Positions 37,356-51,160 of a stretch of DNA of 64,000 nucleotides are shown in pieces. The translations under genes and the position numbers were made by a program. The notes under the pieces are model-generated. The model made no database searches. It was not told the origin of the DNA and was given only the letters and a program-made list of their open reading frames with translations. The stretch covers positions 51,819 through 115,818 of the forward strand of contig NZ_NJCX01000015.1 of assembly GCF_002632875.1 (NCBI RefSeq), in the 5' to 3' direction. Numbering within the stretch: position 1 is the stretch's first letter; each line of letters starts with the position of its first letter. This DNA comes from Xenorhabdus kozodoii (GTDB lineage: Bacteria; Pseudomonadota; Gammaproteobacteria; Enterobacterales; Enterobacteriaceae).

Positions 37356-38381
37356 CTAGCTTTTAGGCGAACAAGTACTCTCACGAATGATCAATTCTGC
37401 CTCCAATAATTTGGAACCCTTAGAAATCAAACGGCCTTGAAGCTGTTCCAGCAGTAACAGAATGGAATGATGCCCAATTTCATAACGGGGATGTTCCACT
37501 GTCGTTAGGGCGGGTTCGCAGTATTGAGCCAAGCTTAAATTATCAAAACCGACAACAGAGAGATCTTCTGGTAATTTTAACCCCATTTTTTTAGCTTGCC
37601 ACATTGCGCCCATTGCCATGATATCGCTATGGCAAAAAATCGCGCTTGGCGGCTCTGGTTGGGTAAGCAGGGTTTGTGCCAGTGTCGCCCCGCTTTCATA
37701 GGTAAAATCGCCGCGGGCAATATATTCTTCGCGAATTTCTTCCCCTGTACGCCGTAGTGCCTGAATGTAACCTTGTAAGCGATAGTGGCACAGTGGCATG
37801 GTTTCCGGCCCTGTGATACAGGCTATGCGTTTGTGCCCCAGTTTTTGCAAATGAAGGGTGGCATTGAAGGCGGCTGTCAGGTTATCAATATGGACAGTGG
37901 GCAGTTCCAGTTCCGGTGTGAATTCATTAGCCATGACCATTGGCGGCAGGTTTTTCTGTTCGTCTTTAGAAACATTGAAAGGAATGTTGGAACCGAGTAG
38001 TACCATACCATCAATGCGCTTGGTGATCAGAAAGTTGATAAACGCCTGTTCTGGTTGCTGCTGATGCTGGCAATCACCAATCAGCACTAAATAACCCTGT
38101 TCAGTCGCGGTTTCTTCAATGCCCCGGATCACCTCAGTAAAGAAAGGATCACTGATATTGGGCACAATAACCAAGATAGTTCTGAATTCATTGCGGCGTG
38201 AATTTTTGGTCAGATTATGGGGATAGTAACCCACTTCCAGCACTGCATTCTCAACCTTCTGGCGTGTACGGGCAGAAACCTTGTCAGGATTCATTAATGT
38301 TCTTGATACAGTTGCGGTAGAAACACCAGCCACTTTGGCAACATCTTTCATGGTTGCCAACGCGCAATTCTTTTTTTCCAT
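37356..38381 (-). CDS. cytR: LacI-family repressor CytR
   Basis: 341 aa. The LacI-type helix-turn-helix is MKDVAKVAGVSTATVSRTLMNPDKVS at residues 11-36, followed by the sugar-binding-like core (NISDPFFTEVIRGIEETATEQGYLVLIGD). It represses nucleoside uptake and catabolism genes together with CRP and is induced by cytidine (established in E. coli). Order ftsN-cytR-priA is conserved. A candidate CRP site lies 170 bp upstream. Confidence 0.95.
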   Translation of the reverse strand: MEKKNCALATMKDVAKVAGVSTATVSRTLMNPDKVSARTRQKVENAVLEVGYYPHNLTKNSRRNEFRTILVIVPNISDPFFTEVIRGIEETATEQGYLVLIGDCQHQQQPEQAFINFLITKRIDGMVLLGSNIPFNVSKDEQKNLPPMVMANEFTPELELPTVHIDNLTAAFNATLHLQKLGHKRIACITGPETMPLCHYRLQGYIQALRRTGEEIREEYIARGDFTYESGATLAQTLLTQPEPPSAIFCHSDIMAMGAMWQAKKMGLKLPEDLSVVGFDNLSLAQYCEPALTTVEHPRYEIGHHSILLLLEQLQGRLISKGSKLLEAELIIRESTCSPKS

Positions 38382-38694
38382 AGTTCACTCCTCAATCTCC
38401 ACAGGCAGCGAAACGATTGCTATCCGGCTGCTAAAAAACGCCAGTCTATCCTGGAAAAGGATAACTGGCGGATGGTTTTCTACAGTTATATTAATAAGTT
38501 CATTTTAAACGGATTAACCGATCAACCGGTTACTTTGTTTGCATAAAAAGTGTGATATAAATCATTTCTTAGAGATACTTCGCAAATTAAAAAAATAATT
38601 GTCTCGGTTTTTCTCTCGATATTCGCCTAATTTTAGTACCTTGCGACAACGCGCAATTTTTTATTTCTGTCTATTGGCGAACGATTTTCTGTTA
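38382..38694 (-). promoter_or_regulatory. cytR upstream region with candidate CRP site
   Basis: 313 bp between priA and cytR, no gene. TGTGATATAAATCATT at 38551-38566 matches the CRP left half-site fully and the right half-site in part. An AT-rich stretch and inverted AACCGATCAACCGGTTA at about 38515-38532 lie between it and cytR. E. coli cytR is CRP-dependent and autoregulated, which this arrangement would suit. Confidence 0.4.
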
Positions 38695-40911
<2,217 letters not shown>

Positions 40912-41112
40912 TTAATGACCAGATAAAAGAACGTATAGCGCTAAGGGTATCATAGCAAATCAGCAGATTTCATTGCGCAATAAACCGATATTCTGTATGA
41001 TCCGCCGCCTTTGGTATAGAAATTTTACCGATACGTCATTTTTATCAACACGACGTGTGGTGTCTGGCGGCAACAAGGCTGGATAGCGACACGGCCTGAA
41101 CAGAGGTTTCCC

Positions 41113-41328
41113 ATGAAAGAAGGTATCCATCCTAAATACGCAGCAATTACGGCAACTTGTTCTTGCGGTAATGTCATCGAAATCAATTCTACTGTAGGTC
41201 ACAACCTGAACCTGGACGTTTGTGGTGCATGCCACCCATTCTACACCGGTAAGCAGCGTGATGTTGCGACTGGTGGTCGTGTTGATCGCTTTAACAAACG
41301 TTTCAGCGTTCCGGCTGCTAAGAAGTAA
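41113..41328 (+). CDS. rpmE: Ribosomal protein L31 (zinc-binding form)
   Basis: 71 aa. [10 protein letters not shown] at the start, zinc cysteines C16, C18, C37 and C40 (TCSCGNV and VCGACHP), and the conserved [20 protein letters not shown]. All four cysteines are present, so this is the zinc-containing L31, not the zinc-free YkgM paralogue used in zinc starvation. Strong terminator follows. Confidence 0.98.
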   Translation: MKEGIHPKYAAITATCSCGNVIEINSTVGHNLNLDVCGACHPFYTGKQRDVATGGRVDRFNKRFSVPAAKK

Positions 41329-41373
41329 TGACTTTTTCCAGTCTGTCATCCGTACAGGCTGGAGAGTTGAAAC

Positions 41374-41406
41374 AAAAACGCCCGATGTTTTGCATCGGGC
41401 GTTTTT
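41374..41406. terminator. Bidirectional terminator between rpmE and metJ
   Basis: Stem AAAAACGCCCGATG/CATCGGGCGTTTTT with a 5-base loop; T runs on both strands between convergent genes. Confidence 0.95.
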
Positions 41407-41410
41407 GTTA

Positions 41411-41728
41411 TCAATACTCCCATGTATCGGGATCGATACCCCGTTCACGCATCATGATTTTCGCTGCTTCAGGGATTTCATCATGGCGTTCTTTGCGTAA
41501 ATCGTCATCATTAGGCAGGGGCTGTCCAGTAAACGCATGGAGAAAAGCTTCACATAGCAATTCGCTGTTTGTTGCATGACGCAAATTGTTCACCTGACGG
41601 CGAGTACGCTCATCAGTCAGTATTTTCAACACCTTTAGTGGAATTGAAACTGTAATTTTTTTGACCTGTTCACTTTTTTTGCCATGTTCAGCATAAGGGC
41701 TGACATACTCACCATTCCACTCAGCCAT
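41411..41728 (-). CDS. metJ: Methionine repressor MetJ
   Basis: 105 aa, ribbon-helix-helix. The beta-strand [38 protein letters not shown] core is nearly identical to E. coli MetJ. With S-adenosylmethionine as co-repressor it binds tandem AGACGTCT-like 8-mers; such arrays are present upstream of metB and metF in this window. Divergent from metBL, as in E. coli. Confidence 0.98.
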   Translation of the reverse strand: MAEWNGEYVSPYAEHGKKSEQVKKITVSIPLKVLKILTDERTRRQVNNLRHATNSELLCEAFLHAFTGQPLPNDDDLRKERHDEIPEAAKIMMRERGIDPDTWEY

Positions 41729-41939
41729 GAGATACCTTAAATAGTTTTTGAATCAAGTAATTGAGATCAGAATTTGGAAGGGGTTTCTGATCTGTTTTCA
41801 TTTCGATAATGCAGTAGTCTAACATAATTCGCCTATCGACTATATCGCCCCACCTGCACTAATTTATAAAATATAACCAGAAGACATATAAAGTGTAGTG
41901 ATACCTATGGAATTGTGATATTAAACCGTAAAATGATTT

Positions 41940-41963
41940 GGATGTCTAGATGTGTTGACGTCT
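41940..41963 (+). promoter_or_regulatory. MetJ operator (three met boxes) of metBL
   Basis: Three abutting 8-mers, GGATGTCT, AGATGTGT and TGACGTCT, match the AGACGTCT met-box consensus at 6, 6 and 7 positions. They lie about 58 bp upstream of metB in the metJ-metB divergent region. Confidence 0.85.
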
Positions 41964-42020
41964 ATCTTTCCAATCGTTATTCTTGCGTGACGCTAATAAT
42001 AACGATGATGGTGAAAGGTT

Positions 42021-43187
42021 ATGGGATGTAAGCAAGCGACAATTGCAGTTCACTGTGGTTCAAACGTTGATGAACAATACGGTTGTGTTGTTCCACCTAT
42101 CTATCTTTCCAGTACATACAACTTTACGGGTTTCAATGAACCCAGGGTTCATGATTACTCCCGTCGTGGTAATCCGAGCCGCGATGTTGTCCAACAGGTT
42201 CTGGCCGAGCTGGAAGGGGGAGCGGGGGCGGTCATGACCAGCAGTGGTATGTCAGCGATCCATCTGCTTTGTACGGTATTCCTGCAACCCGGCGATTTAT
42301 TGGTGGCTCCTCATGATTGTTATGGCGGTAGTTATCGTCTGTTTGACAGCCTGAGTCAGCGTGGGGCATATAATGTGATTTTTGTTGATCAGTCGGATGG
42401 ACAGGCATTGCAACAGGCGTTGGCCAAAAAACCTAAGCTGGTGCTGATTGAAACACCGAGTAATCCTCTGTTGCGGATCGTTGATATTCAATACATTTGT
42501 GGATTAGCACATGAAATTGGGGCATTGGCTGTCGTTGATAACACGTTCTTAAGTCCTGTATTGCAAAAACCGTTGGACTTAGGGGCGGATTTGGTGGTGC
42601 ATTCGTGTACAAAGTATCTGAATGGACACTCAGATCTGATTGCAGGAGCTATTATTGCGAAGGAATCATCCGTTGCGGAAACGTTGGCTTGGTGGGCGAA
42701 CAATATTGGCGTGACGGCTGCGGCCTTTGACAGCTATCTGTTACTCCGTGGTATCCGTACATTATCTGCTCGCGTGTTGCTCCAACAAAACAATGCTGTT
42801 GCTATTGTGGATTACTTGCAACAGCAGCCCCAAGTAAAAAGACTCTTCTACCCTGGATTGAAAAATCATCCAGGGCATGAAATTGCGGTTAAGCAACAGC
42901 AAGGGTTTGGGGCAATGATCAGTTTTGAACTGGAGGGTGATGAACAGGCCATGCGTCGTTTTTTATCTGCGTTAAAATTATTTACCTTGGCTGAATCTCT
43001 CGGTGGTGTGGAATCGTTGATTTCTCATACCGCAACAATGACACACGCGGGAATGTCGGCAGAAGCAAGGACGCAAGCAGGGATCACGGATTCGCTTCTT
43101 CGTGTTTCTGTGGGAATTGAAGATAGTCAGGATTTAATAGCTGATCTGGACCATGCGTTTCAGGCAGCGGTAACGAGGTCATCATGA
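42021..43187 (+). CDS. metB: Cystathionine gamma-synthase
   Basis: 388 aa, Cys/Met PLP family. The Schiff-base lysine is K198 in SCTKYLNGHSD. GGAGAVMTSSGMSAIH and the substrate-binding ETPSNPLLRIVDI are present, and the C-terminal AESLGGVESLISHTATMTH is the family signature. It joins O-succinylhomoserine and cysteine in methionine synthesis. AAAGG precedes the ATG. The stop overlaps metL by 4 bp. Confidence 0.97.
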   Translation: MGCKQATIAVHCGSNVDEQYGCVVPPIYLSSTYNFTGFNEPRVHDYSRRGNPSRDVVQQVLAELEGGAGAVMTSSGMSAIHLLCTVFLQPGDLLVAPHDCYGGSYRLFDSLSQRGAYNVIFVDQSDGQALQQALAKKPKLVLIETPSNPLLRIVDIQYICGLAHEIGALAVVDNTFLSPVLQKPLDLGADLVVHSCTKYLNGHSDLIAGAIIAKESSVAETLAWWANNIGVTAAAFDSYLLLRGIRTLSARVLLQQNNAVAIVDYLQQQPQVKRLFYPGLKNHPGHEIAVKQQQGFGAMISFELEGDEQAMRRFLSALKLFTLAESLGGVESLISHTATMTHAGMSAEARTQAGITDSLLRVSVGIEDSQDLIADLDHAFQAAVTRSS

Positions 43188-45619
43188 GTACTTTGGCAAC
43201 AGCGGAGGCGGGATCTGGCCGCCAGTTACATAAATTTGGTGGTAGTAGCTTGGCTGATGTGAAATGTTATCAGCGGGTTGCTGAAATTATGGAAAACTAC
43301 AGCCAACCGGGTGATTTGATGGTGGTCTCGGCAGCGGGGAGTACCACCAACCAGTTGATCGATTGGCTTAAGTTGAGCCAGAGTGACCGGATATCCGCAC
43401 ATCAAATACAACAGTCTTTGCGACGTTACCAGCAAGAATTGATCCGTGGTTTGTTGCCCGAAACCGTTGCAGAAGAACTGAACGCAAAGTTTATCGCTGA
43501 TCTGGAAAGATTGAGTGCATTGCTGGATAAGCCCGTCACGGATATGACATATGCAGAAGTTGTCGGTCATGGGGAAATTTGGTCGGCACGTTTAATGGCG
43601 GCGGTGCTTGAAAATCAAGGCATTCCCAGCTCATGGCTGGATGCTCGCCAATTCCTGCGGGCAGAACGCGTTGCCCAGCCGCAAGTTGATGTGAGGTTAT
43701 CTCAACCTTTACTTAGCCAATTATTAATCCAAAACCTCCATCGGCGTATCGTGGTTACCGGTTTTATTTCCAGTAACCAAAAGGGTGAAACGGTATTGCT
43801 GGGGCGCAATGGCAGTGACTATTCTGCTACCCAAGTTGGCGCTTTGGCGGGAGCCAAAAAAGTCACCATTTGGAGCGACGTAGCGGGTGTTTATAGTGCT
43901 GATCCGCGCAAAGTCAAGGATGCCTGCTTGCTGCCGTTGCTGCGTCTGGATGAAGCCAGCGAATTAGCACGCTTAGCCGCACCGGTTCTGCATACCCGTA
44001 CATTACAGCCCGTTTCTCTTAGCGATATTGATCTGCAATTGCGTTGCAGTTACCAGCCTGAACAGGGTTCTACCCGTATCGAACGGGTATTGGCAACGGG
44101 GACAGGGGCAAAAATTGTCACCAGCCATGATGATGTCTGCCTGATTGAGTTGCATGTATCTCCGGCTCATGATTTCAAACAAATTTACAAAGACATTGAT
44201 TCTTTGCTAAAGCGCGCCCAAATGCGGCCATTGGCAACAGGGATACATGCAGATTGCAACCTGATCCAACTTTGTTATACCGCTGAGATTGTGAATAGCG
44301 CCCTTGATGTTTTACAAGAAGCCTCCTTACCCGGCAAACTTTCTTTGCGCGAAGGTTTGGCGCTGGTGGCTTTGGTCGGGGCGGGTGTGTGCAAAAACCC
44401 GTTGCATAGCCATCGGTTTTACCAGCAATTAAAAGATCAGCCGGTTGAATTTATCTGGCATGCAGAAGATGACATCAGCCTGGTTGCCGTATTGCGTTCG
44501 AATCAGACGTCACATTTGATCCAAGGGTTACACCAAAGCCTGTTTCGGGCAGAAAAACGCATCGGTTTGGTGCTGTTTGGCAAAGGCAATATTGGTTCTC
44601 GTTGGCTGGAACTGTTCGCTCGCGAACAGAAAAACATTTCTGCTCGTAGCGGTTTTGAATTTATTCTGGCGGGTGTCGTCGATAGTCGCCGGAGTCTACT
44701 GCATTATCAGGGCATTGATGCCAGTCGGGCGCTGGCCTTTTTTGATGATGAAGCGACGGAACATGAAGAAGATGCCCTGTTTTTATGGATGCGGGCTCAT
44801 CCTTATGATGATTTGGTTATCCTGGACGTGACGGCCAGCGAGGAATTGGCCAAAGAGTATGTCTATTTTGCCAGTTATGGGTTTCATGTGGTTAGTGCCA
44901 ATAAAGTTGCCGGCTCTTCCAACAGCAGCACTTATCGCATGATCCGCGATGCCTTTGCGAAAACAGGGCGGCACTGGTTATATAACGCCACAGTGGGTGC
45001 AGGGTTGCCGATTAATCACTCCGTCAGGGATCTGCGGGAAAGCGGTGATACCATTTTATCCATTAGTGGTGTTTTTTCCGGCACCTTATCCTGGTTGTTC
45101 TTGCAGTTTGATGGTTCTGTGCCTTTTAGTGATTTAGTCGAACAAGCCTGGCAGCAGGGATTGACCGAACCCGATCCACGAATTGATCTTTCCGGTCAGG
45201 ATGTGATGCGTAAGCTGGTTATTCTGGCTCGCGAAGCGGGCTATGAGATAGAGCCTGATCAGGTGCGGGTTGAGTCTTTAGTCCCGGAAGAGGCTCGGAG
45301 TGGTTCCATCGAAGCGTTTTTTGAAAACAGCGCTGCCATTAATGAGCAGATGTTGCAACGTTTGGAAGCCGCACAGGAGATGGGCATGGTCTTGCGCTAT
45401 GTTGCCCGTTTTGATTCCAGTGGAAAGGCAAAAGTGGGGGTGGAAGCCGTGCGTAGCGATCACCCATTGGCCGCCCTGTTGCCGGCAGATAATGTCTTTG
45501 CGATAGAAAGCCGCTGGTATCGCGATAATCCGTTGGTGATCCGTGGGCCAGGCGCTGGACGGGATGTCACCGCAGGGGCTATCCAATCAGACTTAAATCG
45601 TCTGTCGCAACTTCTGTAG
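43184..45619 (+). CDS. metL: Bifunctional aspartokinase II/homoserine dehydrogenase II
   Basis: 811 aa. The N-terminal aspartokinase domain (HKFGGSSLADVKCYQRV) runs to about residue 300, a central ACT-like region follows, then homoserine dehydrogenase from about 460 (IGLVLFGKGNIGSRWLELF). VSANKVAGSSNSSTYRMIRD and GAGLPINHSVRDLRESGDTI are the HDH active-site stretches. It supplies homoserine for methionine; in E. coli it is regulated by MetJ repression rather than feedback inhibition. Translationally coupled to metB. Confidence 0.98.
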   Translation: MSTLATAEAGSGRQLHKFGGSSLADVKCYQRVAEIMENYSQPGDLMVVSAAGSTTNQLIDWLKLSQSDRISAHQIQQSLRRYQQELIRGLLPETVAEELNAKFIADLERLSALLDKPVTDMTYAEVVGHGEIWSARLMAAVLENQGIPSSWLDARQFLRAERVAQPQVDVRLSQPLLSQLLIQNLHRRIVVTGFISSNQKGETVLLGRNGSDYSATQVGALAGAKKVTIWSDVAGVYSADPRKVKDACLLPLLRLDEASELARLAAPVLHTRTLQPVSLSDIDLQLRCSYQPEQGSTRIERVLATGTGAKIVTSHDDVCLIELHVSPAHDFKQIYKDIDSLLKRAQMRPLATGIHADCNLIQLCYTAEIVNSALDVLQEASLPGKLSLREGLALVALVGAGVCKNPLHSHRFYQQLKDQPVEFIWHAEDDISLVAVLRSNQTSHLIQGLHQSLFRAEKRIGLVLFGKGNIGSRWLELFAREQKNISARSGFEFILAGVVDSRRSLLHYQGIDASRALAFFDDEATEHEEDALFLWMRAHPYDDLVILDVTASEELAKEYVYFASYGFHVVSANKVAGSSNSSTYRMIRDAFAKTGRHWLYNATVGAGLPINHSVRDLRESGDTILSISGVFSGTLSWLFLQFDGSVPFSDLVEQAWQQGLTEPDPRIDLSGQDVMRKLVILAREAGYEIEPDQVRVESLVPEEARSGSIEAFFENSAAINEQMLQRLEAAQEMGMVLRYVARFDSSGKAKVGVEAVRSDHPLAALLPADNVFAIESRWYRDNPLVIRGPGAGRDVTAGAIQSDLNRLSQLL

Positions 45620-45933
45620 CCAAAATTTTGCTGGCAGGGATATGACAGGTTATCCCTGCTAATCGCAGAAAAAAGAGGTTACCCCATCATTGCCACCCGT
45701 TGGTATCGCTATCCCATCCATTGAATTGTCTATAAAAACGAAACCCGGATTAAATTTCATAAAATTCGCCCAAATTGTTTGTTTTCTGATATGAATAGAA
45801 TGTTAGAGATAAACAAGCAGCACACGCTCTACAGCGAAACATCAAATATCTGGACAGAAAATAGGGTAAATGCCGATTGAGCCAGTCCACTGGTGAAATG
45901 GGTGACATACAGCAACACAAGGTCATAAACCAC
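45620..45933 (+). other. metL-ppc intergenic region
   Basis: 314 bp, no gene. A hairpin with stem GCAGGGATA/TATCCCTGC at 45634-45659, just past the metL stop, is the likely end of the metBL transcript, although no T run follows it. The remainder should carry the ppc promoter; no clear hexamer pair was identified. Confidence 0.5.
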
Positions 45934-48570
45934 ATGAATCAACAATATTCCGCCATGCGAAGTAATGTCAGTATGCTCGGTAAATTGCTGGGCGACACGA
46001 TCAAAGAGGCTTTGGGAGAAAATATTCTTGATAAAGTAGAAACCATCAGGAAGTTATCCAAATCATCCCGCGCTGGTAATGAAGTTCACCGTCAGCAGCT
46101 TTTATCGACGCTGGAAAATTTATCCAATGATGAATTATTGCCCGTCGCCCGTGCGTTTAACCAGTTTTTAAATCTGGCTAACGTCGCCGAACAATATCAC
46201 AGTATTTCGCCACACGGCGAAGCGGCAAGTAATCCGGTCGCGCTGGCCGCCCTGTTTAACCGGCTCAAAGAGCGCCAATTCAGCAATGATGATTTAATCC
46301 ATGCAGTGAATGAGCTGGCGATTGAATTGGTTTTGACGGCGCATCCGACAGAAATCGCTCGCCGTACCCTGATCCATAAATTGGTTGAAGTGAATAGCTG
46401 TCTGGCACAACTTGATCACGACGATTTGGCCGATTATGAACGCAATAACATCATGCGCCGGTTACGTCAGTTGATTGCCCAATCCTGGCATACGGATGAG
46501 ATCCGCAAGAACCGCCCCAGCCCCATTGATGAAGCAAAATGGGGTTTTGCTGTGGTCGAAAACAGTTTGTGGGAAGGCGTGCCGGCATTCCTGCGAGAAT
46601 TCAATGAACAACTGGAGGATTCCCTCGGCTACAGCTTGCCGGTAGAAGCGGTGCCGGTACGTTTCACCTCCTGGATGGGGGGCGATCGTGATGGTAACCC
46701 GAACGTCACTGCCGAAATTACCCATCATGTCCTCCTGCTAAGCCGTTGGAAAGCCGCCGATCTGTTTCTGAAAGATATTCAGGTTTTAGTTTCTGAGCTT
46801 TCCATGTCGGAATGTACACCTGAACTGCGTCAAATGGCGGGGGGTGAGCATATTTTGGAGCCTTACCGTGAAATTGCCAAACAGTTGCGTACCCAATTAA
46901 GTAACACGCTGGTCTATCTGGAAAAATGTCTTAAAGGCGAGCACGCCTTGCCACCGGCGGATCTCCTCCTGCATAACGAACAGTTATGGCAACCGCTCTA
47001 TGCCTGCTATCAATCCCTGAAAAATTGCGGCATGGAAATTATCGCGAACGGGCAATTGCTCGATACTTTGCGTCGAATCCGTTGTTTCGGTTTATCGTTG
47101 GTGCGCATTGATATCCGCCAGGAAAGTACCCGCCATGCCGATGCCATTGCTGAACTGACGCGATATCTGGAAATGGGCGATTATGCGAGCTGGCCTGAAA
47201 CCGAAAAACAGGCATTCTTGCTGCGAGAGTTGCAGTCAAAACGCCCCCTGACCCCACGTGATTGGCAGCCCAGCGCAGAAACCCAGGAGGTTTTCGATAC
47301 CTGCAAGGTGATTGCAAAATCACCGCAAGATTCGATAGCCGCTTATGTGATTTCCATGGCGAAAGTGCCTTCCGATGTTTTAGCGGTGAAATTGTTGCTA
47401 AAAGAGGCGGGATGCCCATTGTCATTGCCTGTCGCGCCGTTGTTCGAAACCCTTGATGACCTGAACAATGCCGAAAGCGTGATCCGGCAACTGTTGGGGA
47501 TTAAGTGGTATCGCGATCTGATTAAAGACAAGCAGATGGTGATGATTGGTTATTCTGATTCAGCGAAAGATGCCGGGGTGATGGCGGCGTCGTGGGCACA
47601 ATATCGGGCGCAGGATGCGTTAATCAACGTGTGTGAAAAAGAGGGAGTGACCCTCACCCTGTTCCACGGGCGTGGCGGCACGATTGGCCGTGGTGGCGCA
47701 CCTGCGCATTCGGCCTTGCTCTCTCAACCGCCGGGCAGCCTGAAAGGCGGATTGCGCGTCACGGAACAGGGCGAAATGATCCGCTTTAAGTTTGGTTTGC
47801 CGCAGGTGACGATCAGCAGTTTGGCCTTGTATGCCAGTGCCATTCTGGAAGCAAACTTATTGCCACCTCCGGAGCCAAAACCCGAATGGCGCCAGATTAT
47901 GGACACGCTTTCCGATGTTTCTTGTGACATGTACCGTGATTATGTACGTGAACAACCGGAATTTGTGCCTTATTTTCGGGCGGCAACACCGGAACAAGAG
48001 TTGGCAAAACTGCCGTTAGGTTCGCGCCCCGCTAAACGCCGCCCGACGGGGGGCGTTGAAAGTTTGCGGGCGATCCCGTGGATATTTGCCTGGACGCAAA
48101 ACCGCCTGATGTTGCCGGCATGGTTAGGCGCTGGCGCGGCTCTGCAACAGGTGATCAATGCAGGTAACTTACCCGTTTTAACGGATATGTGTCGCGACTG
48201 GCCATTCTTCAACACGCGTATTGCCATGTTGGAGATGGTGTTTGCCAAAGCCGATTTGTGGTTAGCTGAATATTACGATCAGCGTTTGGTCGCTCCACAA
48301 CTGTGGCCGTTAGGCATCCAATTGCGTAACCAGCTTGCCAAAGATATCGAAACGGTACTGACCATTGCGCAGGATGAACAATTGATGGCAGATCTGCCGT
48401 GGATCGCTGAATCTATCGCCTTGCGTAATGTGTATACCGATCCGTTGAACGTGCTACAGGCCGAATTATTACAGCGTTCCCGCCAGCAGAAAAACCCTGA
48501 TCCACATCTTGAACAGGCGCTGATGGTGACGATTGCCGGCGTTGCGGCAGGAATGCGCAATACGGGATAA
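45934..48570 (+). CDS. ppc: Phosphoenolpyruvate carboxylase
   Basis: 878 aa from the ATG at 45934 ([20 protein letters not shown]), which matches the E. coli start; the frame is open to 45877. Catalytic His in [15 protein letters not shown], substrate loop [28 protein letters not shown] with the active-site Lys nearby, and the [14 protein letters not shown] loop. The C-terminal MRNTG is the aspartate/acetyl-CoA regulatory end. It replenishes oxaloacetate from PEP and bicarbonate. Standing between metL and metF, as in related genomes. Confidence 0.98.
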   Translation: MNQQYSAMRSNVSMLGKLLGDTIKEALGENILDKVETIRKLSKSSRAGNEVHRQQLLSTLENLSNDELLPVARAFNQFLNLANVAEQYHSISPHGEAASNPVALAALFNRLKERQFSNDDLIHAVNELAIELVLTAHPTEIARRTLIHKLVEVNSCLAQLDHDDLADYERNNIMRRLRQLIAQSWHTDEIRKNRPSPIDEAKWGFAVVENSLWEGVPAFLREFNEQLEDSLGYSLPVEAVPVRFTSWMGGDRDGNPNVTAEITHHVLLLSRWKAADLFLKDIQVLVSELSMSECTPELRQMAGGEHILEPYREIAKQLRTQLSNTLVYLEKCLKGEHALPPADLLLHNEQLWQPLYACYQSLKNCGMEIIANGQLLDTLRRIRCFGLSLVRIDIRQESTRHADAIAELTRYLEMGDYASWPETEKQAFLLRELQSKRPLTPRDWQPSAETQEVFDTCKVIAKSPQDSIAAYVISMAKVPSDVLAVKLLLKEAGCPLSLPVAPLFETLDDLNNAESVIRQLLGIKWYRDLIKDKQMVMIGYSDSAKDAGVMAASWAQYRAQDALINVCEKEGVTLTLFHGRGGTIGRGGAPAHSALLSQPPGSLKGGLRVTEQGEMIRFKFGLPQVTISSLALYASAILEANLLPPPEPKPEWRQIMDTLSDVSCDMYRDYVREQPEFVPYFRAATPEQELAKLPLGSRPAKRRPTGGVESLRAIPWIFAWTQNRLMLPAWLGAGAALQQVINAGNLPVLTDMCRDWPFFNTRIAMLEMVFAKADLWLAEYYDQRLVAPQLWPLGIQLRNQLAKDIETVLTIAQDEQLMADLPWIAESIALRNVYTDPLNVLQAELLQRSRQQKNPDPHLEQALMVTIAGVAAGMRNTG

Positions 48571-48581
48571 GGTTGAATGAT

Positions 48582-48614
48582 AAAAGCCGAATGGGAGACT
48601 GTTTGGCTTTTTTT
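48582..48614 (+). terminator. Terminator of ppc
   Basis: Stem AAAAGCCGAA/TTTGGCTTTT (9 of 10 paired) with a 10-base loop, running into seven T residues. Confidence 0.8.
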
Positions 48615-48662
48615 CCTGACCACCGGACTCGCATCCAGTCCGGTTGATAAGGTTGCAATAAA

Positions 48663-48728
48663 TATACCCTATGGATTTCAAGATGCAGCGCAGCCAACAA
48701 AGCGGCAACTTGAAAGACGACGGGTATA
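48663..48728. repeat. 66-bp palindromic interspersed repeat (TATACCC ends)
   Basis: The ends are TATACCC and its inverse GGGTATA. Inner arms TTTCAAGATGC and TTTCAAGTTGC (read from each side) form a long imperfect stem. From memory, very similar TATACCC...CTTGAA...GGGTATA units are scattered through Xenorhabdus, Photorhabdus and Yersinia/Serratia intergenic regions. It lies between the ppc terminator and the metF stop. Only one copy is present in this window. Confidence 0.75.
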
Positions 48729-48744
48729 AATTGCAATAGGGAAA

Positions 48745-49662
<918 letters not shown>

Positions 49663-49678
49663 TTATCCGCTCACCTTT

Positions 49679-49718
49679 AGATGTTTAAGTGTTTAAATGT
49701 CTATCCGTTTAGATGTCT
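49679..49718 (-). promoter_or_regulatory. MetJ operator (five met boxes) of metF
   Basis: Five consecutive 8-mers: AGATGTTT, AAGTGTTT, AAATGTCT, ATCCGTTT, AGATGTCT. The first, third and fifth fit AGACGTCT best. This long array lies about 47 bp upstream of the metF start. Long arrays give strong cooperative MetJ binding in E. coli. Confidence 0.85.
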
Positions 49719-49848
49719 AAACAGAATGGGCGAAGCGAACTTTTTAGTCAATCGAGAAATGACTTATTCCCAATGAGGAATATTCAAAGTGATCAGGAAA
49801 GAAATTCATGTTGGGGAAGGAGGGATGAAGGTACTGATATTACAGAAA

Positions 49849-49872
49849 AACCCCGATGCCCTCATCGGGGTT
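49849..49872. terminator. Hairpin downstream of argE
   Basis: Stem AACCCCGATG/CATCGGGGTT with a 4-base loop, 15 bp past the argE stop on the minus strand; A-rich flank gives a T run in that direction. Confidence 0.88.
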
Positions 49873-49886
49873 ATCGGTAGTGAAAA

Positions 49887-51044
49887 TTACCCCGCATTCA
49901 AACAAAAATGCTCGACAAGCTGTGACAGCAGTTTCCTTGTTGGTTCAATAAACGCCATATCCAAAAATTCATCGGGCTGGTGCGCTTGTTCAATCGATCC
50001 TGGCCCTAAAACCAAGGTTGGGCACAATTCCTGAATAAAAGGCGCTTCTGTACAGTAATTGACCGTATCTGCTTTTGTTCCTAACAGTTTTTCAATCACA
50101 CCGACCAGTTTGTGGTTTGTCGGGCATTCATAACCCGGAATGGGGGGATGAAGCTCTGTCACGCTCAGGCGACCAGGCCAGCGCTGTTTTATCGGTTCCA
50201 GTGCCTCATTCAGCAATCCATTCAAATCCTGCAAAGTTAATCCGGGAAGCGGGCGGATGTCCATATGCAGTTCGCAGCAGGCGCAAATGCGATTTGCGGC
50301 ATCGCCGCCATGAATATGACCAAAATTCATGGTTGGATAAGGAATGACGAAAGCTGGATTGTGATAGCGTTCTTGCAAGGTCTGGCGCAGTTGTATTAGC
50401 TGGGTAATGGATTCGTGCATCAGATCAATGGCATTGACGCCCCGCGCGGGATCACTGGAATGCCCGGACTTTCCTTCAATGCGGATAGCCTGGGCGATAT
50501 GCCCCTTATGGGCGCGGATTGGTTGTAATGATGTGGGTTCACCAATGATGGCAAAATCAGGCCGAAGATGGCTATTGGCAGCAAAGTAACGTGCGCCGGC
50601 CATTGATGTCTCTTCATCGGCGGTCGCCAGAATATAAACAGGGTGGGAGAGTTTGCTGGCATCGATATCCCGTAACGCATCAACAATAAAGGCAAAAAAG
50701 CCTTTCATGTCAGCCGTCCCAAGCCCATATAACTTGCCATCGTGTTCGGTCAGTGTGAATGGATCTTGTGTCCAGCGCCCTTCATCAAAAGGGACGGTAT
50801 CGGTATGGCCACATAATAATAAACCACCCGAACCACTGCCCAAGGTTGCCAGCAGGTTGAATTTCCTTCGGGTTTCAGGGACGGGTTGAATTTCAATGGA
50901 AAACCCGATCTCTTTTAGCCATTGCGCCAGCAGATTGATAACAACTTCATTACTTTGATCCAGTTCAGCATCCGTTGCACTGATAGAAGGAGCCGCAATG
51001 AGCTGATGATATAACTTAATAAAAGACGGTAATTTAATATTCAC
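49887..51044 (-). CDS. argE: Acetylornithine deacetylase
   Basis: 385 aa, M20 metallopeptidase family. The first metal ligands are in [17 protein letters not shown] and the bridging Asp and catalytic Glu in [13 protein letters not shown]. The dimerisation domain carries [27 protein letters not shown]. It releases ornithine from N-acetylornithine. Divergent from argCBGH over paired ARG boxes. Confidence 0.97.
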   Translation of the reverse strand: MNIKLPSFIKLYHQLIAAPSISATDAELDQSNEVVINLLAQWLKEIGFSIEIQPVPETRRKFNLLATLGSGSGGLLLCGHTDTVPFDEGRWTQDPFTLTEHDGKLYGLGTADMKGFFAFIVDALRDIDASKLSHPVYILATADEETSMAGARYFAANSHLRPDFAIIGEPTSLQPIRAHKGHIAQAIRIEGKSGHSSDPARGVNAIDLMHESITQLIQLRQTLQERYHNPAFVIPYPTMNFGHIHGGDAANRICACCELHMDIRPLPGLTLQDLNGLLNEALEPIKQRWPGRLSVTELHPPIPGYECPTNHKLVGVIEKLLGTKADTVNYCTEAPFIQELCPTLVLGPGSIEQAHQPDEFLDMAFIEPTRKLLSQLVEHFCLNAG

Positions 51045-51069
51045 TGTTGACAGCCCTTACTCATAATAG

Positions 51070-51108
51070 TATCAATATTCATGCAGATTAATTGCATATA
51101 AATGCAAT
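51070..51108. promoter_or_regulatory. Paired ARG boxes (ArgR operator) between argE and argC
   Basis: Two 18-bp boxes, 51070-51087 and 51091-51108, are separated by exactly 3 bp. Box 1 has TCAAT...ATGCA and box 2 TGCAT...ATGCA against the consensus TGAAT...ATTCA (4 of 5 in each half). The 18-3-18 spacing is the known layout for one ArgR hexamer and would control both divergent transcripts. Confidence 0.82.
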
Positions 51109-51160
51109 AAAGTCGTTAAATTAATACTATTGGGTTAATACTATAAGGTGAATAAATCCC

